Made by a program: the position numbers and the translations under genes. The notes under the pieces are model-generated. The model was given only the letters and a program-made list of their open reading frames with translations, searched no databases and was not told where the DNA came from. Source: Natrinema mahii (GTDB taxonomy: Archaea; Halobacteriota; Halobacteria; Halobacteriales; Natrialbaceae). Taken from it: a stretch of 46,264 nt of DNA. The first letter of the stretch is position 1. Every line of letters begins with the position of its first letter. Shown here one piece after another: positions 40,795-46,264 of this stretch. The DNA is taken from assembly GCA_000690595.2 (NCBI GenBank), contig JHUT02000016.1, forward strand, positions 1-46,264, in the 5' to 3' direction.

Positions 40795-40848
40795 ACCTAT
40801 TTCATCTATTGTACCTATTATACCCATTGTACCTATTCTACCTATTTC
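40795..40848 (+). repeat. Six tandem 9-bp repeats (ACCTATTNN)
   Basis: The units are ACCTATTTC, ATCTATTGT, ACCTATTAT, ACCCATTGT, ACCTATTCT and ACCTATTTC, in exact 9-bp phase. They lie about 220 bp before the DUF234 ATPase gene. The same unit recurs before parA (45388-45701), so this is a candidate second partition site or ParA-system operator. No gene is convincing between 40569 and 41068. Confidence 0.8.
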
Positions 40849-41068
40849 TCTGTGATTGGCGGTAATTGCCCTGAATCTAGAATCAAGCTACCGGTACCGT
40901 CTCTCGGTCCGATTACTGTTCGAGTTCCTTTACCTGCTTTGACGCTCTGTTCCTTGCTGCGGAAGTCGGATCGGCGTCGCCAGCCGATTCGATCGGTGCC
41001 AGCCCACCATTGCGGGGTGCGATCGACGAAACGCATAAGTCATTATCACGATAACTATTATCCAGAGT

Positions 41069-42478
41069 ATGACCTTCTACGACCGGGTCGACGAGCTCGA
41101 CGCCCTCGAAACAGCGCTCGAGTCGCAAGGCCACGAACTCTACGTCGTTTACGGGCGCCGTCGCGTCGGGAAGACCGAACTCCTCAAGGAGTTCTGTTCC
41201 GACCGGCCGCACATCTATTTCCTCGCGTCCCAGGAGGCGGAACACCGCCAGCGGGAGAAATTCGTCGAGCAAATCGCCGGTCATTTCGACGATCGCGTTC
41301 CGCGCATCGAGGGCTGGGACGAGGCCTTCGACTACCTCGCCGAGAAACTCGCAACGCAACGACTCGTCGTCGTCATCGACGAGTTCCCCTATCTGGTCGC
41401 GGAGAACGACTCGCTCCCGTCGTACATCCAGTCGTTCGTCGACGAACACCTGCAGACGACGGAGTCGATGCTCGTTCTCTGCGGCTCGAGTGTCAGCACC
41501 ATGGAATCGGAGGTCCTCGGTCACGAGAGTCCGCTCTACGGTCGTCGTACGGGACAAATCGACCTCCAGCCGTTTTCCTTTCGGCAGGCTCGAGATGTCA
41601 TCGCATACGACATCGACGACGGGATTCGGTCGTATGCGATCACGGGCGGGACGCCGATGTACCTCACGTTGTTCGATTATACGCGGTCGCTCGCCGAAAA
41701 CGTCCGGTCGCATATTTTGACGCCGACGGCCGTCCTGTACAACGAACCCGAATTCCTGCTCCGGACGGAGTTGCGAAACCCCGCCCGGTACATGAGCATT
41801 CTCGAGGCCGTCGCAACGGGCCATACGACGCCGAACGAGATCGCCGGCGCGACGGGTATCGGATCGGGGCCGCTATCGAAGTACCTGCAGACGTTACGCC
41901 GACTGCGACTCATCGATCGCGATGTCCCGGTGACTGCCTCCGCCAAGCAATCAAAGCGGTCGCGGTATCGGGTCGCAGACGAGTTCCTGCGGTTCTGGTT
42001 CCGATTCGTCGAACCGAATCGATCCGGTATCGAAGAGGCCCCTGGCGTCGTCTACGACGGGACTATCGCGCCGAATCTTCCAGATCACGTCGCGTCGACG
42101 TTCGAGGACGTCTGTCTGGAGGCCGTGTGGGAGGCGATCCGACGCGACGAACTCGGGCCCTACTCGGAGGTCGGTCGGTGGTGGTACGGCGAAGACGAAA
42201 TCGACATCGTCGGTCTCGCGCCGGAGGCTGACCAGGTACTGCTCGCGGAATGCAAATGGACGTCGGACCCGGTCGGCCACGCGCTCGTCGACTCGTTGCG
42301 CGACAAAGCGACCCGCGTTCGATGGGGGCCGGACACGCGTACCGAGGAGTTCGCGCTCTTCTCGAGGAGCGGGTTCGTCGACGGACTCGCCGACGAACTC
42401 GAGGACGACTGGTCGCTTTTCGATCTCTCTGAGATTGATGCCCTTTTTGATTCCGACAGGCAGGGCCGCTGGAGTTAA
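41069..42478 (+). CDS. Archaeal ATPase with C-terminal DUF234 nuclease-like domain
   Basis: This encodes 469 residues. GRRRVGKTE (29-37) is Walker A, VVVIDEFPYLV Walker B, and VLCGSSVSTMES sensor 1, as in the archaeal ATPase family (STAND-like). A winged helix (TPNEIAGATGIGSGPLSKYL) joins to DUF234, where EDEIDIVGLAPEADQVLLAECKW gives the D-x(n)-E-x-K pattern of PD-(D/E)XK nucleases. Family members are very common in archaeal mobile elements; their role is not settled. The DNA before it holds tandem 9-bp repeats shared with the par region. Confidence 0.88.
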   Translation: MTFYDRVDELDALETALESQGHELYVVYGRRRVGKTELLKEFCSDRPHIYFLASQEAEHRQREKFVEQIAGHFDDRVPRIEGWDEAFDYLAEKLATQRLVVVIDEFPYLVAENDSLPSYIQSFVDEHLQTTESMLVLCGSSVSTMESEVLGHESPLYGRRTGQIDLQPFSFRQARDVIAYDIDDGIRSYAITGGTPMYLTLFDYTRSLAENVRSHILTPTAVLYNEPEFLLRTELRNPARYMSILEAVATGHTTPNEIAGATGIGSGPLSKYLQTLRRLRLIDRDVPVTASAKQSKRSRYRVADEFLRFWFRFVEPNRSGIEEAPGVVYDGTIAPNLPDHVASTFEDVCLEAVWEAIRRDELGPYSEVGRWWYGEDEIDIVGLAPEADQVLLAECKWTSDPVGHALVDSLRDKATRVRWGPDTRTEEFALFSRSGFVDGLADELEDDWSLFDLSEIDALFDSDRQGRWS

Positions 42479-42566
42479 TGCGTCAGAATCTGACCACAGT
42501 GGCGCCTCGGGACACCATACGAAACGAGCCGAACCCACGATTCAACAGCTCAAACTGACCAAGAAG

Positions 42567-42853
42567 TCAATCGCTGGCTTCTCCCTCTCGGCTGTATGCC
42601 CAGTACAGAAACAGCCCGACAAACGAAAACCCGGCGACTCCAGCAAGGAGACTCGAGACGGATTCTGTGAGGGAGAAAAACGTCGCCGCTCCCTCGATGC
42701 GTACGCGATCCACACGACGGCACCCAGCAACACGAAAGCCAGTTCTGATCGTGAGACCCGGCCATGATAGTACGCGTATCCGCCAAGCCCGATCATTGCC
42801 ACTCCGAGGACGACCAACACGAAGTGCAGTTCGAGGTTTCCGAGCCACCCCAT
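42567..42853 (-). pseudogene. Small membrane protein with a frameshift
   Basis: From the ATG at 42853 the frame gives two membrane helices (LHFVLVVLGVAMIGLGGYAYY and LAFVLLGAVVWIAYASRE). At about 42690 the coding signal moves to another frame, GAATFFSLTESVSSLLAGVA then FSFVGLFLYWAYSREGEASD, ending at 42567. Joined, they give a three-helix protein of about 95 residues. Without the shift the first frame runs on as low-quality sequence to 42542. It is either a recent pseudogene or a sequencing error in the run near 42690. Confidence 0.6.
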
Positions 42854-42939
42854 CGGGTGGCGTTTCGACCGTGGTCGTGATAAGTATCTGGAGTTATTGC
42901 ATATATCTTATCAACGCTGACAATCAACGCCAACTCGCT

Positions 42940-43830
42940 ATGGGAATGTTCAGCCGCCTCAAGACTGGGTTCGGTATGGCGCGGCGGAGCGGCCGCGTGC
43001 TCAGAGCCCACCCGAAACTGTTCGTGTTCCCGCTCGTCGGTGGACTCTCCGGCATCGCGTTCATCGCAACGTTGTTCGGGAGTCTGTACCTCACGGGACC
43101 GCTTTTCGAAGATCCTGGGCCGGCCGTGTACGCCGCCCTGTTCGTTGCGTACCTCGTCGAAACGTTCATCGCATCGTTCTTCACGGCGGCTCTCGTCGCC
43201 GCGACGCACACTGCCTTCCACGGTGAGGAGCCGTCGATCCGTGCGGCGCTGGCGACAGCCTGGGAGCGGAAACTTCCGCTGTTGATCTGGTCAGTTATCG
43301 CCGCAATCGTCGGCGTGATCATCCGGGCCATCGAGTCCGAAGAGAACCTCGCCGCTCAGATCGTCGCCGGGCTCTTCGCAGTCGCGTGGAGTGTGATGAC
43401 GTATTTCGTCGTCCCCGTGATCGTCTTCCGTGACCCCTCGGTCACGGAGATGTTCTCGGAGAGTGCGCGCACGTTCAAAGACACGTGGGGCGAATCCATC
43501 GGTGCGATGGGAGCGATCGATATCTTCTCGTTCCTGCTGGCGGTCGTCGGCCTCGGACTTGGTGCCCTTACGTTCGTCGTGACTGCGGGCACGGGTACGG
43601 TTCAACTGCTGGCAACGGTACTGATCGGCGGTTCCGCGTTCCTCTTCGGACTACTGGTCGGAAAAGCCCTCAGTGGCGTCGCCAAGACCGCGCTCTACGT
43701 CTACGCGACCGAGAGTACCGCGCCGGAATTCTTCGACGATATGGACTTCAGCGAACTCGGTGGTGACCGGTCGTCCTCCACGCGCGGCCTTGGAGGGGGT
43801 CTCGGTGGCTCCGGTGGCGGCCAGATCTGA
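42940..43830 (+). CDS. DUF6159-family membrane protein
   Basis: The ATG at 42940 gives 296 residues (MGMFSRLKTGFGMARRSGRVLRAHPKL). Six or so hydrophobic helices follow in pairs (LFVFPLVGGLSGIAFIATLFG, LFVAYLVETFIASFFTAALVA, LPLLIWSVIAAIVGVII, VMTYFVVPVIVF), with VFRDPSVTEMFSESARTFKDTWGE in a loop, the typical DUF6159 pattern. The tail is glycine-rich. The function is unknown. A TATA-like GCATATATCTTA lies about 40 bp upstream, which supports this start. Confidence 0.8.
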   Translation: MGMFSRLKTGFGMARRSGRVLRAHPKLFVFPLVGGLSGIAFIATLFGSLYLTGPLFEDPGPAVYAALFVAYLVETFIASFFTAALVAATHTAFHGEEPSIRAALATAWERKLPLLIWSVIAAIVGVIIRAIESEENLAAQIVAGLFAVAWSVMTYFVVPVIVFRDPSVTEMFSESARTFKDTWGESIGAMGAIDIFSFLLAVVGLGLGALTFVVTAGTGTVQLLATVLIGGSAFLFGLLVGKALSGVAKTALYVYATESTAPEFFDDMDFSELGGDRSSSTRGLGGGLGGSGGGQI

Positions 43831-43910
43831 CGACCGCTTCGGTTCGAGGCGAAACTAAACAGGATCTGATTCCCTTCGAACACGCCTTTCGACGAGTGAA
43901 CGGACCGATT

Positions 43911-43932
43911 CACACGGCGTCCCAGCCGTGTG
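43911..43932. terminator. Stem-loop between convergent genes
   Basis: CACACGGC and GCCGTGTG are perfect complements around GTCCCA. It lies between the 3' ends of the DUF6159 gene and the par operon, where a terminator is expected. Confidence 0.5.
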
Positions 43933-43940
43933 TCGCCGAA

Positions 43941-43975
43941 GCGAAGATCACCGATTCGCAGTTATCGATCTTCGC
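43941..43975. terminator. Second stem-loop, at the end of the par operon
   Basis: GCGAAGATC and GATCTTCGC are perfect complements with a 17-bp gap, 2 bp after the stop of the ParA-partner gene on the minus strand. Confidence 0.45.
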
Positions 43976-43977
43976 TC

Positions 43978-44463
43978 TCAATGACTCCCTGACTGTCGTC
44001 GTTCCTCGAGGACGAGTTCGGCGATCCGTTCGGGTTCTTCGTTCGCGAGTCGAAGGACGGCGTCGTGAATCTCTCGGGTTTCTTCGTCGATAACGTCTGC
44101 TTCGGCGAGTGTCGGGACGATCGTCGTTCGGATCGCGTTCTCGAACTCGTCGACCGTCTCGGAGCGAGCGTAGAACGGCTTCTGTTGGACCTCGCTGTAT
44201 TCGAACGCCGGTCCCGCTTCCGCGGGTGATTCTGGTTCGTCGGCCATGCCCGTCGCGTTTTCAGTGGCGAGTTCGGTGTCGGTCAGCGGTTCTGGATCCA
44301 GCTCCCTGTTCGGACTCGAGTCGGACGCTGTCGGCTCCGAAGCGCCCTCGTCGGTTCCTCCCGATGGCGATTTTGCGTCAACCTCGGTTTCGGTCTCGGT
44401 GGTCGAGTCGGCCGTCTCGGTCTCTTCGTCGTCTTCTTTGAGATCGTCGAACGGATTGCTCAT
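43978..44463 (-). CDS. Putative ParA partner (partition adaptor)
   Basis: This encodes 161 residues. The first 100 are acidic, low-complexity and rich in Thr, Ser and Glu, probably disordered. The last 60 (FEYSEVQQKPFYARSETVDEFENAI to ERIAELVLEERRQ) are a helical domain, in which KPFYAR may begin the folded part. The start overlaps the parA stop (ATGA), the position of the parB-type partner in partition operons. No known ParB fold or helix-turn-helix is recognised, so the role is inferred from position. Haloarchaeal plasmids often carry such unclassified partners. Confidence 0.65.
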   Translation of the reverse strand: MSNPFDDLKEDDEETETADSTTETETEVDAKSPSGGTDEGASEPTASDSSPNRELDPEPLTDTELATENATGMADEPESPAEAGPAFEYSEVQQKPFYARSETVDEFENAIRTTIVPTLAEADVIDEETREIHDAVLRLANEEPERIAELVLEERRQSGSH

Positions 44464-45356
44464 CGCTGGATCCCTCCAGTTGCGACGATTTCGGCCAGTT
44501 CCTCGTAGTACGGGATCTGGTCGTTCTCGGGATCGTAGTCTTGGAGCGGTTGGTTGTGCTGGAGCGACCGCGACAGCGCCGATCGATGGCGGATTCCGGG
44601 CTTCGGCGGACTCGTCTCGCCGGCATCGATCGCGTCGAACTCCTCGGCGGTAATCCGGGCGAAGTCAGGTACTGCCTCTTGGAGCGGCTGTCCGGGGTTG
44701 ACTTCGTAGGTCGCCGTGTTGAGGTTCTCGAGGAGTTCCCGATCCTCGGTCTGTTGATCGATCCGGTCCGAGAGCTTGTTCGGGACGACCGCCAGCACGT
44801 CGACGTCGATGTACTCCCGGGCCGGTTCGATGAGTCGCTCCATCGTTCGCTTGTAGCCGCCGATCGCGCTCGAGCCCGGTTCGATCGGGATCATCACGTT
44901 CCCCGTCGCGACGAGGGCGTTGTTGTTGAGCATTCCCGGGTATGCCGGACAGTCGAAGACCACGTACTCGTATTCATCGCCGAGCAGTGGATCGACGATC
45001 TTCGACTTGATTCGTGCCGAGCCCTGCATCGCGCCGGCGAGATCCTTCTCGACATCCTCGAGCGTGTTCGAGGACGGCAACAGATCGAATCCGTGGTCGG
45101 TCGAGCGGATCAAGTCGTGTGGCGTCGCCGACCCCTCGAGGATGACGTCCCCGAGATTAGTCTCGCCTTGATATGCCGCTTCGAACCCGAGCCCGTTCGT
45201 CGCGTGACCGTTCGGATCGAGGTCCGCGAAAAGGGTCGTCCCGTGCTCGGAGAGTTGGCGCGCGAGATTCATCGACGTCGTTGATTTCCCGACACCGCCT
45301 TTCAGAATGACCACGCTGACGGCACGTGGTTCGGCTGTTGTCTCAGTCATTGTCAT
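44460..45356 (-). CDS. parA: ParA-type partition ATPase
   Basis: This 298-residue P-loop ATPase has the deviant Walker A KGGVGKST (19-26, with the signature lysine at 19), ADLDPNGHATNGLG as the A' motif and YVVFDCPAYPGMLNNNAL as Walker B. ParA proteins coat the nucleoid and move plasmid copies through a partner bound to a centromere. There is no N-terminal DNA-binding extension, so it is the short type whose operon is usually repressed by the partner. The ACCTATTNN repeats upstream are the likely centromere or operator. Confidence 0.9.
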   Translation of the reverse strand: MTMTETTAEPRAVSVVILKGGVGKSTTSMNLARQLSEHGTTLFADLDPNGHATNGLGFEAAYQGETNLGDVILEGSATPHDLIRSTDHGFDLLPSSNTLEDVEKDLAGAMQGSARIKSKIVDPLLGDEYEYVVFDCPAYPGMLNNNALVATGNVMIPIEPGSSAIGGYKRTMERLIEPAREYIDVDVLAVVPNKLSDRIDQQTEDRELLENLNTATYEVNPGQPLQEAVPDFARITAEEFDAIDAGETSPPKPGIRHRSALSRSLQHNQPLQDYDPENDQIPYYEELAEIVATGGIQR

Positions 45357-45378
45357 ATTGGTTCGGTTCTATTGATCC

Positions 45379-45396
45379 ACAATAGGAACCTATTGT
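45379..45396. promoter_or_regulatory. Inverted pair of par repeats before parA
   Basis: ACAATAGG and CCTATTGT face each other around AA, 23 bp before the parA start. The half-sites are the same unit as the tandem repeats, so this is a candidate operator for the par operon. Confidence 0.6.
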
Positions 45397-45454
45397 CTTG
45401 GAAGGTTCCGTCTCAGCCTGTTGAGACTGTATTACATTCCTGAAGCATAGTTCT

Positions 45455-45562
45455 ACCTATTGCAACTCAAATCGGTCAAGTAGCTACAGTAAGTGAGATA
45501 GGTGGAGTAGATACAATAGGTTAAATAGGTTAAGTAGGTAGTTGTGGAAAGGTACCTATTGT
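45455..45562. repeat. Tandem 9-bp par repeats, central block
   Basis: A single ACCTATTGC is at 45455. From 45495 to 45539 five units lie in exact 9-bp phase in the reverse direction (GAGATAGGT, GGAGTAGAT, ACAATAGGT, TAAATAGGT, TAAGTAGGT), with a weak unit before them at 45486. ACCTATTGT at 45554 faces the other way. Confidence 0.75.
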
Positions 45563-45674
45563 AGATTGTGTGCCTGACGAGGGAAGCTATCCTACTTCTC
45601 GCCCCTGGAAAGGCTAACTGTAGCTAGCTGTTGGACCGATTTTGCAACAGTTCTCACAACAAGCAGGAAAAGGT

Positions 45675-45710
45675 ATCTATTGCACCTAACCTACCTATTG
45701 CTCTATTGGC
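45675..45710 (+). repeat. Tandem 9-bp par repeats, distal block
   Basis: ATCTATTGC, ACCTAACCT, ACCTATTGC and TCTATTGGC follow in 9-bp phase, the last two units less or shifted in match. Together with the central block and the operator pair they fill the otherwise gene-free stretch 45357-45893. Confidence 0.65.
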
Positions 45711-45893
45711 TGGGACGGTGACTCTCTCGAACCTCGGCAAAATCACACCACTCGGAATCGATTCGACCCACCCCTGTTTCGACAGTGGGAAGCGACATGG
45801 AGTCGTAGCGAGGATCGCGTCGGAGTAACTGTCTGCGTGGTGACGATCCTACTGCAACAGGTTGTCGAGTCCGGGCCTCGAACGAGGAGGTGG

Positions 45894-45965
45894 TATAGTA
45901 GCCACTGAAAGCCATTGCACACCTAATCGTACAACAGCGCTGCGATCAGTGTGTGAATCGTTTTA
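45894..45965. mobile_element. Palindromic MITE, copy D, right arm lost
   Basis: It starts TATAGTAGCCACTGAAAG and matches the other copies through TCAGTGTGTGAATCGTTT. After that the expected CAGTGGCTACTATA is replaced by TATAGTGCCGTGACC. The break may mark a later insertion or deletion that brought in the DNA to the right. Confidence 0.7.
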
Positions 45966-46185
45966 TAGTGCCGTGACCATGGGTCGAACGCCTGCTCGAC
46001 AAACGGAACATGACAGCGTTGCCAGCAACGTGAGCGTTCAACTTCGCCGCTGCTGGCGACTCTCTGATCGCCGTATCATCATACCCCGCCTCGGTAGATA
46101 CATCAGTGATCCATCGCTTCCCACTGAGGTTGAACGTCTGGTGATAGGCTTCCGCGAGATGGAACCGATCGAGTGACAACATCAA
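45946..46185 (-). other. Doubtful reading frame beside the truncated MITE
   Basis: A 79-codon frame on the minus strand begins MMLSLDRFHLAEAYHQTFNL and continues with SGKRWITDVSTEAGYDD. It could be a fragment of a transposase or another protein cut at the MITE, but its end reads into the MITE and I recognise no family. An overlapping frame on the plus strand is equally open. The last 80 bases of the window hold nothing clear. Confidence 0.2.
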
Positions 46186-46264
46186 GCGTGTAGTGAGCTA
46201 GGCAAATTCAATGCCGTAAGGCGATTCACCACGGCCCATAAATACAGAAAACCCCGACAGCCAC

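Noticed and set aside
40714-42231. Plus-strand frame of 505 codons covering the 9-bp repeats
   Set aside because: It overlaps the DUF234 ATPase in another frame, and its repeated tripeptides are only the reading of the 9-bp repeats.

Overview
The window looks like part of a plasmid or megaplasmid of a haloarchaeon, probably of the Natrialbales. The coding DNA is GC-rich and the proteins are very acidic. Lipoproteins carry twin-arginine signals with a lipobox. Several families are typical of haloarchaea (HTH-10 regulators, DUF7511, DUF6159, LOV-type sensor kinases). A replication initiator, a ParA partition operon, a tyrosine recombinase and many decayed genes and insertion sequences point to an extrachromosomal or integrated element. 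The species assignment is inference from protein style, not from a marker gene.

Layout. Positions 1-2600 hold an AT-rich HEPN-domain gene that runs off the left edge, a small AbrB-like protein, a palindromic MITE, a RelB/RelE pair and a dead winged-helix gene. Positions 2957-7234 encode a 1425-residue protein with two degenerate P-loop modules and helical repeats. A LOV-domain histidine kinase follows (7525-9489). Next comes a graveyard: a TnpB scar inside a moaB fragment, a cbiL gene with an in-frame stop, and another MITE. Positions 11393-16218 are a tightly coupled zinc-type ABC transporter operon (znuA, a DUF7511 micro-gene, znuC, znuB, an FAD protein). Positions 16242-19856 are a metalloid region: an ACR3/ArsC chimera, a DUF2703 protein, HxlR and ArsR regulators, an ArsP-like permease and a small redox protein.

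Positions 21818-28520 carry two minus-strand operons that fit uptake and breakdown of a short hydroxy- or oxo-acid: a short-chain dehydrogenase, a sodium symporter with two small membrane partners, a thiolase, a DUF35 protein and a two-subunit CoA-transferase. Both operons start behind the same 12-bp promoter motif. Then come a MazF-like toxin gene with a truncated antitoxin, two copies of one insertion-sequence type (one broken, one intact) and a PQQ-propeller lipoprotein.

Positions 33700-45900 look like the replication and maintenance part. A tyrosine recombinase has a 12-6-12 palindrome upstream. An FAD monooxygenase and an epoxide-hydrolase-like gene form a pair. Iterons of the type ACACCCC..TATCGATGTGT lie on both sides of an Orc1/Cdc6 gene whose 5' end is broken. 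Further right are a DUF234 ATPase, membrane proteins and a parA operon. A 9-bp repeat (ACCTATTNN) occurs in phase in tandem upstream of parA, upstream of the DUF234 ATPase and, weakly, near 35200. I read it as a candidate partition site or operator system. At least seven genes carry premature stops, frameshifts or truncations, so this replicon region is decaying or rearranging.
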